A program made the translations under genes and the position numbers. A DNA stretch of 64,000 nucleotides from Clostridium tunisiense TJ. Its GTDB lineage: Bacteria > Bacillota > Clostridia > Clostridiales > Clostridiaceae. The stretch's first letter is position 1. Each line of letters starts with the position of its first letter. Positions 8,103-16,253 of the stretch are shown here, piece by piece. A model generated the notes under the pieces. That model saw only the letters and a list, made by a program, of their open reading frames with translations. It made no database searches and had not been told where the DNA came from. The stretch spans positions 248,001 through 312,000 of the forward strand of contig NZ_AMQH01000006.1 in the NCBI RefSeq assembly GCF_000300195.1, read 5' to 3'.

Positions 8103-9278
8103 ATGAAGGTAATATTAATCCTGACTTTAATAGTCATATTTTCTCTTATATATTTACTTTTAAAAAATCATGATAAAAATGCTTTGCTCACCTTTATTTG
8201 CTCTATAATTGTAGTTTATATAGTGTTAAACCCCAAGCAATGTATTGGATTTACCATAGATGGAGCCAAGCTATTTTTTAATGCAGTGTTTCCTTCACTG
8301 TTCCCTTTTTTGGTTATAGTAAACTTAATCATTTCCTTTGGTGGCATTGAGATTTATTCTAGACTCTTAGGAACACTTCTATGTCGCCCTCTAGGACTTC
8401 CAAAAGAATGTAGCTTAGTGCTATTAGTAAGTGTGTTTTGTGGTTACCCTTTAGGCGCAAGGTATGCAGCCGAATTATATGAACAGAATCTAATAGACCA
8501 TCAAACCTTAGAGAGACTTCTAAATATTGCAACCAACGGAAGTCCCTTGTTTATTATTGGGTCTGTAGGCACCGCTATGCTGGGTCATCCATCCTTAGGC
8601 TATATTCTAATAATATCAAATATACTTTCTTGTATTATAATGGGTTTATTACTGCCTGGAAGATATAAGTGGAAAAATTACAAAACCACTAATAAGAAAG
8701 TATCAACCCAAAGCATAAATTTAGGAATTGCCCTTAAGAATGCTTTAGAAGATGCAGTTAAAACCTGCATATCCATAGGCAGTTTCGTCATAATCTTTTC
8801 AGTAATTATAAACATAATAAAGAGCAATGCTTCTTTTAACATTGCTCTAACCTATGTATCAAAATATACAAATTTACCTATTGAGATATTCCAAAGTTTT
8901 ACTCTTGGAATATTGGAAGTAACCAATGGTTGTAATTTAATTGCTAGTTCAGCTATTTCTTATGATTTGAAGCTTACTATTAGCAGTTTTCTAATTGCTT
9001 TTAGCGGTCTTTCAATCACTTCCCAGGTATACTCTCTAGTATACAAACACAAAATTTCTATAAATAAATATATACTTTTAAAAGTAATTCAGGGAATCGT
9101 AGCCGCCCTAATAACTCTATTTATATGTAATATGAGTTTTGTTCATATAGCTCAAGATGTATTTTTAGATAGTTATCCAAAAGTATATTCCTTTTCTCCA
9201 TTCTTACTAGGAATTATTTTCTTAATAACTATGCCAGTAATAGTATACAAGCTAAAATCCTTAATTAGAGTTTCCTAA
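8103..9278 (+). CDS. ylbJ: Sporulation integral membrane protein YlbJ
   Basis: 391-aa polytopic membrane protein of the YlbJ family, needed for spore cortex formation or heat resistance in Bacillus where it is under sigma-E. Hydrophobic segments run along the whole chain; FPSLFPFLV and FCGYPLGAR are conserved gate-domain stretches. The start has GAAGG 6 bases upstream. The repeat element stops just before the ribosome site, so the promoter is either inside the repeat or read-in from elsewhere. The gene is rightward, and its last 18 bases overlap the end of the convergent coiled-coil gene. Confidence 0.9.
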   Translation: MKVILILTLIVIFSLIYLLLKNHDKNALLTFICSIIVVYIVLNPKQCIGFTIDGAKLFFNAVFPSLFPFLVIVNLIISFGGIEIYSRLLGTLLCRPLGLPKECSLVLLVSVFCGYPLGARYAAELYEQNLIDHQTLERLLNIATNGSPLFIIGSVGTAMLGHPSLGYILIISNILSCIIMGLLLPGRYKWKNYKTTNKKVSTQSINLGIALKNALEDAVKTCISIGSFVIIFSVIINIIKSNASFNIALTYVSKYTNLPIEIFQSFTLGILEVTNGCNLIASSAISYDLKLTISSFLIAFSGLSITSQVYSLVYKHKISINKYILLKVIQGIVAALITLFICNMSFVHIAQDVFLDSYPKVYSFSPFLLGIIFLITMPVIVYKLKSLIRVS

Positions 9279-9815
9279 GTCTTTAATATTTTCTCTTACT
9301 GTAGAAGTGGTGTTAGCTATTTGCTTATGAATATTTATAAGCATAGTTTCCATTTCTTTTTTTATGTTTATTAAAGACTGTTCTCCTACTAAATCTATTT
9401 CCTTCTGTAAATTGCTTAAGGTACCATCTGCATAGTTCATCACACCATATTTTATTTCCTTAGCATGCATAGTAGCCTCAGTTTTAATTTCCTTTGCTTC
9501 CTTCTTAGCTAGCTCAACAATTTCATTGGCTGATGCCTTAGCTGCAGTTAATATATCTGAGTTCTCGTACTCATCCTGAGCTCTTCTTCTAGATCTTTCT
9601 ATAATTTCTTCAGCTTCTCTCTTAGCCTCATTTAATATTCTTTCTCTTTTATCCACAATGTTTTTAGCTTCTGTAAATTCATCTGGTAAATAACTTCTAA
9701 TCTCTGATATAGTTTGTAATACCTCTTTTTTATTTATAGAGACCTTCCCCACTAAATTCTTTGATGCCATTTGAATATTTTGTTCAAGAAAATCTAATAA
9801 CTCTAATACCTCCAT
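9261..9815 (-). CDS. Coiled-coil protein, ATPase subunit H/DivIVA-like
   Basis: 184 aa, strongly charged and helical from about residue 45 to 130, with alanine/glutamate/lysine heptads (for example EAKREAEEIIERSRRRA). Such proteins are annotated in clostridia as ATPase or V-type subunit H-like or DivIVA-like, but no enzymatic motif is present and the function is unknown. It starts 1 base after the coaD stop and so belongs to the recG-rsmD-coaD operon. Its 3' end overlaps ylbJ by 18 bases on the opposite strand, with no terminator between them. Confidence 0.8.
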   Translation of the reverse strand: MEVLELLDFLEQNIQMASKNLVGKVSINKKEVLQTISEIRSYLPDEFTEAKNIVDKRERILNEAKREAEEIIERSRRRAQDEYENSDILTAAKASANEIVELAKKEAKEIKTEATMHAKEIKYGVMNYADGTLSNLQKEIDLVGEQSLINIKKEMETMLINIHKQIANTTSTVRENIKDLGNSN

Positions 9816-9816
9816 G

Positions 9817-10311
9817 TTATAACTCCCCCTCGAATTGTTTTGCTCTTTGTCTTATTTCACTTTCTAACTCCTTTGGCACTAAACCCTCTAAGCATCCTTT
9901 GAACAAAGCTACTTGCTTAATAGCTGTAGAACTTAAATAAGAATACTTAGTGTTAGTCATCATAAACACTGTTTCCTTTTTATGATCAAGTTTTTTATTC
10001 ATAAGAGCCATCTGAAATTCATAATCAAAGTCTGACATAGATCTTAATCCTTTAACAATAACACCAATGTCTTCCTTATTCATAAAATCCACAAGTAATC
10101 CACTAAGACTTTTCACTTTAACATTTTTTAGCTCTTTAACTACCCTCTGAATATGTTCCACTCTTTCATCCATATCAAACCACCCTCTTTTATTAGGATT
10201 AATTGATACAGCTACAACAACCTCATCAAATACATGTGATGACCTTTTTATAATATCTAAGTGTCCATTTGTTATTGGATCAAAACTTCCTGGATAAACT
10301 GCTCTTGTCAT
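9817..10311 (-). CDS. coaD: Phosphopantetheine adenylyltransferase
   Basis: Fourth enzyme of coenzyme A synthesis: 4'-phosphopantetheine + ATP to dephospho-CoA. The 164-aa product has [10 protein letters not shown] at 8-17 with the TxGH nucleotidyl-transfer motif, and YLSSTAIK near the end that binds ATP. The ATG at 10311 is chosen because AAGGAG lies 7 bases before it and the family begins at this point; a longer frame from 10356 runs into rsmD. It starts 1 base after the rsmD stop. Confidence 0.97.
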   Translation of the reverse strand: MTRAVYPGSFDPITNGHLDIIKRSSHVFDEVVVAVSINPNKRGWFDMDERVEHIQRVVKELKNVKVKSLSGLLVDFMNKEDIGVIVKGLRSMSDFDYEFQMALMNKKLDHKKETVFMMTNTKYSYLSSTAIKQVALFKGCLEGLVPKELESEIRQRAKQFEGEL

Positions 10312-10312
10312 T

Positions 10313-10870
10313 TTATATCTCCTTATGCTCGTAGAAACACACTGTTGTATTTCCATATTTTCTTTTGTCTATTAGAATAATATTTCCATCACCTTCGTAT
10401 ATTTCTTCTCCTGAATCAATCTTAGTTACAATAAGTCCTTGTCTATTTAATAAGTTATATTTTGTTATAAGTTCAATAGATGGTGGTATCATTTCCTTTG
10501 CATAAGGAGGATCTATAAAAATTAAATCGAATACCTTTCCAGCTTTTCCAAATTCCTCAAGATATCTATAACAATCTCCTTTATAGCATTTACATCTATC
10601 TTCAAATTTTAAATTAACTACGTTTTGTTTTAAGAATCCAAAGGTAGTATCTCCTTTATCAATTAAGTGGCATTCCTTAGCTCCTCTACTTGCTGCCTCT
10701 AAACCTAAACTTCCTGTACCTGCAAATTGATCAAGGACCACCGCATCCATAATTCTGTTTTGAATTATACTGAAGATAGATTCTTTAATTCTATCTAAAG
10801 TAGGTCTTGTTCCCATGCCTTCTGGCGATAATATTTTCTTTCCCCTTGCTATTCCGGCTATTATTCTCAT
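10313..10870 (-). CDS. rsmD: 16S rRNA (guanine966-N2)-methyltransferase
   Basis: SAM-dependent methylation of G966 in the small-subunit rRNA. 185 aa; SAM motif I FAGTGSLG at 49-56 and the N-methyltransferase catalytic DPPY at 120-123. Strong AGGAGG before ATG. The rsmD-coaD pair is conserved across Firmicutes (ylbH-ylbI of Bacillus). Confidence 0.96.
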   Translation of the reverse strand: MRIIAGIARGKKILSPEGMGTRPTLDRIKESIFSIIQNRIMDAVVLDQFAGTGSLGLEAASRGAKECHLIDKGDTTFGFLKQNVVNLKFEDRCKCYKGDCYRYLEEFGKAGKVFDLIFIDPPYAKEMIPPSIELITKYNLLNRQGLIVTKIDSGEEIYEGDGNIILIDKRKYGNTTVCFYEHKEI

Positions 10871-10891
10871 TTGGTTTCCTCCTATGCTCTC

Positions 10892-12925
10892 CTAATTAAA
10901 ACAAATATATTTTGAGCTTCTCTCTATACTGTTTATTATTTCTTTAACAACTCTTTGTTCTTCCTCTTCTTGATTTGCTAATAAAGCTTTAGCTTCAAGA
11001 TTAGCTACTTTAAATAATTGAAAATCTGTAGACAGGTCTGCTAATAACAACCCACTTTCACCAGATTGCCTCATTCCAAAGACCTCACCACTGCCTCTTA
11101 TCCTTAAATCCTCTTCAGCAATGTAAAATCCGTCATTACTACTTTTCATTATTTCCATTCTACGTCTTGTAGTTTCACTTTTAATTTCAGCAACTAGTAT
11201 ACAGTAGGACTTATGGCTCCCTCTTCCAACTCTTCCTCTTAATTGATGTAGCTGAGATAACCCAAACCTTTCTGCATTCTCAATAATCATTACAGTGGCA
11301 TTTGGTACATTTACACCAACCTCGATCACTGTGGTTGAAATTAATACTTTAATTTCTCCACTCTTAAATCTATCCATAATTTCATTCTTATCTTTATTTG
11401 ACATTTTACCATGAAGAATGCTTATATTTATATTTCTAAAATACTTCTCTTTTAATTCATCATATAAATTTGTTACTGAAGTTAGTTTTATATCTTCATT
11501 TTCTTCTACTAGAGGACAAACCACATAAACTTGTCTTCCTTCCTCAATTTCCTTAAGAGCAAAATTATAAACTCTGTTACTTTCATTTTTATTTACATAG
11601 TAAGTATCTATAGGCTTTCTTCCAGGTGGTAGTGTATCCACTATAGACACATCTAAATCACCATAGAGATACAAATACAAAGTTCTTGGTATTGGTGTAG
11701 CACTCATAACTAGAACATCTATATTTTCACCCTTGTTACTAAGCTTACTTCTTTGACCTACTCCAAACCTATGCTGCTCATCAGTAACTATCATTCCTAA
11801 ATTATCAAATACTACATTTTCTTCTATTAAAGCATGAGTACCGATTAGCAAATCAATCTTACCTTGTGCTATTTCTTCTTTAATTATCTCTTTGTTCTTG
11901 CCAGTAGTACTTCCAGTAAGTAATTTTACTTTTATTCCAAAGTTCTTATAAATTTTTTCCGCTTCTGCATAATGTTGTTTAGCAAGAATCTCTGTGGGTG
12001 CCATCATAGCTACTTGATATCCATTCTTTATTACGTTAAACATGGTTATTAGTGCTATTATAGTTTTCCCACTACCCACATCCCCTTGCACTAATCGGTT
12101 CATAGGCACTGGTTTCTTTTGATCTAAAAGCACTTCTCTTACTACCCTTGCTTGAGCCTGCGTTAGCTGAAATGGAAGTTTTTCTTTTAATTCCTTCAAT
12201 TCATCTGAAATCTTAAAACCTATCCCTTTTACACTACTGTTAATTTCTTTTAAAAGAAGAATCTTCAAAGAGTAGGTAAATAGTTCCTGAAATTTCAACC
12301 TTCTCTTGGCTTCATTTAAAATTTTGCTATCCATTGGACTATGTATGCTTTTTATAGCTTCATCTAAAGATATGAACTTATATTTGTCAAGGATACTACG
12401 TGGCAAATTTTCGATAATATTAATTTGTACTAATGCCTCTGTGATAATCTTATTTAAAAAATTATTGCTCAAATCATCCCTTAAAGAATATTTCGCCAGT
12501 ATTTTATTATCATCTAAAGTAATATTTCGCATAATTTTAGGATTACTTAAATGAATTTCCTTATTATGTTTTTCAATTTTTCCACTTAAAATATATTTGC
12601 CATTTACTCTAAAGCTATTTTTTGCGTAGGGTTGATTAAACCAAATCCCCTTGAATTTAGTGTTTCCACTTTTAAATAATACAGTTGATAAAACTTTTCC
12701 AGTTTTAGTTCTTATATCTTTAAGTATTCCCTCCACTGTTGCTTCTGTTATAATTTTATCCTTGTCATTGAATTCTTCTACATTGTTAGCTATAGAGATA
12801 AACTCATAATCCCTTGGAAAATACAACAACAAGTCCAATATTGTGTATATTCCACATTTGTTAAGTTTTTCAGCCATTTTAGGGCCTACTCCTTTTAAAT
12901 AGCCTACATCATCATAAATATTCAC
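10892..12925 (-). CDS. recG: ATP-dependent DNA helicase RecG
   Basis: Branch-migration helicase that regresses stalled forks and resolves Holliday junctions. 677 aa: N-terminal helix-hairpin-helix/wedge domain with GVGPKMAEKL at 12-21, an OB fold to about 250, then superfamily 2 helicase lobes with GDVGSGKT at 281-288 and DEQH at 382-385. The start codon is GTG with GGAG 7 bases upstream. It heads the recG-rsmD-coaD operon; the upstream spacer holds a partial dispersed repeat and a hairpin. Confidence 0.97.
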   Translation of the reverse strand: MNIYDDVGYLKGVGPKMAEKLNKCGIYTILDLLLYFPRDYEFISIANNVEEFNDKDKIITEATVEGILKDIRTKTGKVLSTVLFKSGNTKFKGIWFNQPYAKNSFRVNGKYILSGKIEKHNKEIHLSNPKIMRNITLDDNKILAKYSLRDDLSNNFLNKIITEALVQINIIENLPRSILDKYKFISLDEAIKSIHSPMDSKILNEAKRRLKFQELFTYSLKILLLKEINSSVKGIGFKISDELKELKEKLPFQLTQAQARVVREVLLDQKKPVPMNRLVQGDVGSGKTIIALITMFNVIKNGYQVAMMAPTEILAKQHYAEAEKIYKNFGIKVKLLTGSTTGKNKEIIKEEIAQGKIDLLIGTHALIEENVVFDNLGMIVTDEQHRFGVGQRSKLSNKGENIDVLVMSATPIPRTLYLYLYGDLDVSIVDTLPPGRKPIDTYYVNKNESNRVYNFALKEIEEGRQVYVVCPLVEENEDIKLTSVTNLYDELKEKYFRNINISILHGKMSNKDKNEIMDRFKSGEIKVLISTTVIEVGVNVPNATVMIIENAERFGLSQLHQLRGRVGRGSHKSYCILVAEIKSETTRRRMEIMKSSNDGFYIAEEDLRIRGSGEVFGMRQSGESGLLLADLSTDFQLFKVANLEAKALLANQEEEEQRVVKEIINSIERSSKYICFN

Positions 12926-12949
12926 AATATCACTCCAAATTAAATAATA

Positions 12950-13000
12950 AACAAATTCATTTTGTTTAACAACTTTGGAAGCAGATTTTTACTGCCACCA
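12950..13000. repeat. Partial copy (B) of the dispersed intergenic repeat
   Basis: Bases 12950-12972 are identical over 23 positions to 7861-7883. The following bases match 34117-34160 at about two thirds of positions. It contains its own small inverted repeat AACAAA/TTTGTT and lies just upstream of recG. Confidence 0.5.
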
Positions 13001-13002
13001 AA

Positions 13003-13033
13003 TCAACTTATATTAATTAATAATATAAGTTGA
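13003..13033. repeat. Perfect 13-bp inverted repeat upstream of recG
   Basis: TCAACTTATATTA and TAATATAAGTTGA flank ATTAA. It lies between the fakA terminator and recG. It has no U run; it may be an operator, a hairpin in the recG leader or part of the repeat next to it. Confidence 0.5.
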
Positions 13034-13051
13034 CGTTGATTTCGTAAATAT

Positions 13052-13074
13052 AGAAAAAAAGCCCGAAGGCTTTT
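13052..13074 (-). terminator. Intrinsic terminator overlapping the fakA stop
   Basis: On the - strand AAAAGCC-TTCG-GGCTTTTTTT, a tetraloop hairpin with a clean U run. The last two bases of the TAA stop fall in the element. Confidence 0.92.
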
Positions 13075-14734
13075 ATTCTACAGATGTAATAAAATAATAT
13101 AGAGGTTGCTTTCCTTCAAAATATTGCACATCCATATGAGGATATTTTTCTTCTAAATCAGCAACTAATTCTTCAACTTTTTCCTCTTCACAATCTTCAC
13201 CATAGAATATTGTAATAAGTTCGCTTTCTTCAGTTACCATGTTTTCTATAAGTTTTTTACACACTTCATAGATATCTGTGCCTATTTCATTAATTTTACC
13301 TTCTAAAATACCTAAAATATTGCCTTCTTTAATAGCTCTTCCATTGTCTTCAGTATCTTTAACTGCATAAGTTACTTCACCTGAAACTACATTAGATAAA
13401 CTTTCAGTCATTAAATTTTCATTCTCTTCAGTGTCTGTTTCTCCATTAAACATGGTTATAGCTGTAACTCCTTGAGGAATTGTTTTAGTTGGTATAACAA
13501 CTACCTTCTTGTCCTCGATTAAGTCTACAGCTTGACTAGCTGTCATGATTATATTCTTATTGTTTGGCAATACAAATACCGTATCAGCATTAATTTTATT
13601 TATGCTATCAACTATATCTTGAGTACTAGGATTCATAGTTTGACCGCCTTCAATTACTTGATCAACTCCTAAATCCTCAAATATAGCCTTTATTCCTTCA
13701 CCTCTTGCTACAGTAACAAAGCCATAAGGTTTATTAGGCTCATCAAAGCCTTCACTTGCTGTTTCATCTACGGCTTTTCCTGGTTCCATATCAGTTTCTA
13801 GTAAGGATCTATGTTGTTCTCTCATATTATCAATTTTTATTTTTGATAATTCTCCCATCTTAACAGCCATAGATAAAACTTCACCTGGATCATTAGTGTG
13901 GATATGAACTTTTACAATGTCTTCTAACCCAACTAAAACTATTGAATCTCCACGCTTTTCTAACTCTACTTTAAATTTAGGAATATTTACACTTTCACTT
14001 AAAATTATGAACTCTGTGCAGTATCCAAATTTAATATCAGCAGGATTAATGTTAGCCTCAAGTGCTTGTGGTTGGAAGCCACTATCTTTCACATGTCCTT
14101 CTACAAACAATTCAACTTTTAAATCTTTGTCTAAGGATTCTAACATTCCTTGTAAAAGTATTAAAAGTCCCATTCCTCCTGCATCTACAACCTTTGCTTG
14201 TTTTAATTGTGGAAGCATCTCAGGAGTTTTATCTAGCATAATCTTACTGTGATTGCATATATCTTGGAACAATGAAGTTATGTCCTCACTATTGCTACTC
14301 ATTGCAGCTTCTCCCGCCGCTTTTATTATAGTAAGGATTGTACCCTCTGTTGGACGCATTACTGCTTTATAAGCAAAATTAGCCCCTTCTACCATACTAG
14401 CCTTTATATCTTCAATGGTAGCTTCTGATTTTCCTTCTAACCCTTTTGCTATTCCTCTGAAAATTTGAGAAAGAATAACCCCTGAGTTACCTCTTGCTCC
14501 CATTAAAGCTCCTTTAGCTAGTCTTTTGGAAACTTCTCCTAAAGTTTTATTATCTAACCCCTCAAGGTCCGTTACTGCAGCTTTAAAAGTTAATGACATG
14601 TTTGTTCCAGTATCTCCATCCGGTACTGGGAAAACATTTAACGAGTTTACATACTCTTTTTGCTCTTCTAATTTATTAGAGGCATTTCTTACCATGTTGC
14701 AAAAATCATGTCCGCTTATTTTTAAGTATTTCAA
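13073..14734 (-). CDS. fakA: Fatty acid kinase catalytic subunit FakA (DAK2/YloV)
   Basis: Phosphorylates exogenous fatty acids presented by FakB partners, giving acyl-phosphate for PlsX/PlsY lipid synthesis. 553 aa: N-terminal DhaL-type nucleotide domain with VPDGDTGTNM at 37-46 and GARGNSGVI near 100, then the middle and DegV-like C-terminal regions. The start is TTG, with GGAGG 8 bases upstream. It follows the Asp23-family gene by 12 bases, the standard yloU-yloV pair. No fakB was recognised in the window. Confidence 0.93.
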   Translation of the reverse strand: MKYLKISGHDFCNMVRNASNKLEEQKEYVNSLNVFPVPDGDTGTNMSLTFKAAVTDLEGLDNKTLGEVSKRLAKGALMGARGNSGVILSQIFRGIAKGLEGKSEATIEDIKASMVEGANFAYKAVMRPTEGTILTIIKAAGEAAMSSNSEDITSLFQDICNHSKIMLDKTPEMLPQLKQAKVVDAGGMGLLILLQGMLESLDKDLKVELFVEGHVKDSGFQPQALEANINPADIKFGYCTEFIILSESVNIPKFKVELEKRGDSIVLVGLEDIVKVHIHTNDPGEVLSMAVKMGELSKIKIDNMREQHRSLLETDMEPGKAVDETASEGFDEPNKPYGFVTVARGEGIKAIFEDLGVDQVIEGGQTMNPSTQDIVDSINKINADTVFVLPNNKNIIMTASQAVDLIEDKKVVVIPTKTIPQGVTAITMFNGETDTEENENLMTESLSNVVSGEVTYAVKDTEDNGRAIKEGNILGILEGKINEIGTDIYEVCKKLIENMVTEESELITIFYGEDCEEEKVEELVADLEEKYPHMDVQYFEGKQPLYYFITSVE

Positions 14735-14746
14735 TGTTGTTACCTC

Positions 14747-15097
14747 CTAAACTCTCACACCTTGAACATTTACTGTAACTTGTGAAACTTTAATGCCTGT
14801 AAAGTTTTCAACATTGTATCTAACCTTTTGTATAATGTTATTTGCAATTACAGAGATTTTTGTTCCATATTCTACTATTATATATAATTCAATAGTTATA
14901 ACTTCGCCTTTAGAAATAATCTTAACACCTTTACCAAGGTTTTCAGCTTTTAATAACTCCCATAATCCATCTTTTGCATTCTTTGAAGCCATACCAACAA
15001 CACCATAGCATTCCATGGTTGATATTCCAGCTATATTAGCTAAAACTTCTTCAGAATAATGTACATTACCTATTTCAGTGGTTATGCTAGCTTTCAT
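14747..15097 (-). CDS. Asp23/Gls24 family envelope protein (YloU)
   Basis: 116-aa member of the alkaline-shock/Asp23 family, small alpha/beta proteins associated with the cell envelope; precise role unknown. It begins with the typical ITTEIGNVHYSEEVLANIAG and contains GVVGMASKN. Strong AAGGAGG before ATG. It is first in a two-gene unit with fakA and has an unusually long upstream leader. Confidence 0.9.
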   Translation of the reverse strand: MKASITTEIGNVHYSEEVLANIAGISTMECYGVVGMASKNAKDGLWELLKAENLGKGVKIISKGEVITIELYIIVEYGTKISVIANNIIQKVRYNVENFTGIKVSQVTVNVQGVRV

Positions 15098-15383
15098 ATA
15101 AAAATTCCTCCTTAATTAGACCTTAACCTTATTTTATATTAAATTGCCAATTAATTCAACAAAATATGTATATGTAAGGAACCTAAGTTAAAACTAAGAG
15201 TATATAGGCATATAACTTAGGACCTTTAACCCTTTTGTGTGAATAGATTGGACTTTCCTTAGTGAAATTTATATTCATACAGGGTTTCCTTAGTAAAAGC
15301 TTAATTTATTCAGCTTTTAGAGACTTATGAAAACCAATGTAAGTTACCTAGGTAATTTAAATCTCCAATTTAGTTCCCCACCC
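15098..15383 (-). promoter_or_regulatory. Long structured 5' leader of yloU-fakA
   Basis: If the promoter at 15390-15418 is used, the transcript carries about 285 untranslated bases. They contain the palindrome TTACCTAGGTAA (15344-15355), a stem TAAAAGCT/AGCTTTTA (15294-15301 with 15312-15319), two copies of ACTAAGGAAA (- strand; + positions 15254-15263 and 15285-15294), and a hairpin with CCTAAGTTA (15213-15221) and TAACTTAGG (15182-15190). The repeated ACTAAG could also pair with CTTAGT inside the last loop, so alternative folds are possible. I recognise no known riboswitch class. Confidence 0.4.
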
Positions 15384-15389
15384 ATATAT

Positions 15390-15442
15390 ATATTAATTAT
15401 TTTACTTAATACTTGCAAGTATTATAACAATTATGTTAAAAT
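15390..15442. promoter_or_regulatory. Overlapping divergent promoters sharing one palindromic -35 element
   Basis: The perfect palindrome AATACTTGCAAGTATT (15408-15423) contains TTGCAA, which reads the same on both strands. Rightward, TTGCAA is followed after 18 bases by TAAAAT (15437-15442), placed before rpmB. Leftward, it is followed after 17 bases by TAATAT (+ positions 15390-15395), placed before yloU-fakA. Both agree with vegetative sigma-A spacing. The palindrome could also be a regulator site. Confidence 0.55.
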
Positions 15443-15496
15443 AGTTTATGTTTGATTTAGAACAATATTCTTGGTGACTTTAAGGAGGTGTATTAA

Positions 15497-15688
15497 ATGT
15501 CAAGAAGATGTGATATATGTGATAAAGGTGTAGTTGCAGGAGCACAGTTCAGCCACTCACACCGTCAATCAAAAAGAACATTCGCTCCAAACCTAAAAAG
15601 AGTTAAAGCGATCGTTAAAGGTTCACCTAAAACTATCCACGTTTGTACAAGATGCTTACGTTCTGGTAAGGTACAACGTGCAGTTTAA
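15497..15688 (+). CDS. rpmB: 50S ribosomal protein L28
   Basis: 63-aa large-subunit protein. C5 and C8 (CDIC) and C50 and C53 (CTRC) make it the zinc-binding form. Strong AAGGAGGTG ribosome site. Rightward and divergent from yloU; the arrangement rpmB, yloU, yloV matches Bacillus. A terminator follows after 4 bases. Confidence 0.98.
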   Translation: MSRRCDICDKGVVAGAQFSHSHRQSKRTFAPNLKRVKAIVKGSPKTIHVCTRCLRSGKVQRAV

Positions 15689-15692
15689 GCAT

Positions 15693-15727
15693 AAAAAAAT
15701 GCAACTTTAAGACGTTGCATTTTTTTA
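15693..15727 (+). terminator. Intrinsic terminator after rpmB
   Basis: AAAAAAATGCAAC and GTTGCATTTTTT form the stem around a TTTAAGAC loop, with a T run on the + strand. The A/T symmetry could also serve leftward transcripts. Confidence 0.9.
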
Positions 15728-15748
15728 TTTTCTCAAATTTTATAAACT

Positions 15749-15790
15749 TAACTAAAACTAGCAAGGAAACTTCCCTGCTAGTTTTAGTTA
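15749..15790 (-). terminator. Stem-loop at the end of spoVM
   Basis: TAACTAAAACTAGCAAGG pairs with the 3' arm over 18 positions with one mismatch, around a 6-base loop. The arm includes the spoVM TAA stop. The U tract behind it is poor, so strength as terminator is uncertain. Confidence 0.6.
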
Positions 15791-15865
15791 CCTATGTTGT
15801 TTTCTAATAAATAATCTTATTATTTTGGATAAGAATTTAGGCAGTTTAATAACTTTTATTGTCAT
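15788..15865 (-). CDS. spoVM: Stage V sporulation protein M
   Basis: 25-aa amphipathic peptide. Residues 6-12 are IKLPKFL, the same sequence at the same positions as I recall for the 26-aa Bacillus SpoVM, including P9; the C-terminal half is helical and basic (SKIIRLFIRKQHR). SpoVM senses the convex forespore membrane and anchors the SpoIVA coat basement. Strong GAGGAGG 7 bases before ATG. Position between rpmB and thiN equals that in Bacillus. It is too short for usual gene finding. Confidence 0.88.
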   Translation of the reverse strand: MTIKVIKLPKFLSKIIRLFIRKQHR

Positions 15866-15916
15866 CTAATTCCTCCTCACACATTTGTATTTATGTTAAA
15901 ATAAAAATAAGTTAAT

Positions 15917-16081
15917 TTAATTACCCTCCATTATCTTCCATCCAACTATAATAATTACACCACCCATTGCCATTATCCATCCCCAAAATGGAATAAGCAT
16001 AGATAACACAACTCCAGCACCAACTGCTATTGCTGCTGCTCCAATCTTTTTTTTGGTTCTCCTCCCACAAAATCTTGACAT
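15917..16081 (-). CDS. Small hydrophobic protein, 54 aa, upstream of spoVM
   Basis: Frame from ATG 16081 to TAA, 51 bases before spoVM. N-terminus basic (MSRFCGRRTKKK), then two hydrophobic stretches at about 13-31 and 34-48, rich in glycine and alanine with tryptophans at 34, 36 and 47, and a short polar tail. It looks like a two-pass or hairpin membrane peptide. GGGGG about 8 bases before ATG is the only ribosome-site candidate. Located in the spoVM-thiN interval and in the same direction as spoVM. I do not recognise a family; a sporulation role is inference from position. Confidence 0.6.
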   Translation of the reverse strand: MSRFCGRRTKKKIGAAAIAVGAGVVLSMLIPFWGWIMAMGGVIIIVGWKIMEGN

Positions 16082-16253
16082 CTCTTATTCCCCCACGAAT
16101 ACTTTTATTACCAATATATGATAAACCTTCATTTTTGCTACAAGTAGTAAGTTATTGTTATAAACTTTATTTTTTAGATTTCTTTAAGACACTAATGATT
16201 ATTTATTTAGCTTTAAAAATACCATAACCTTCTTTCTAGAGTACTTTTTTCGC

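Noticed and set aside
16030..16227. 65-codon + strand frame near spoVM
   Set aside because: Antisense to the 54-aa membrane peptide and without a ribosome site.
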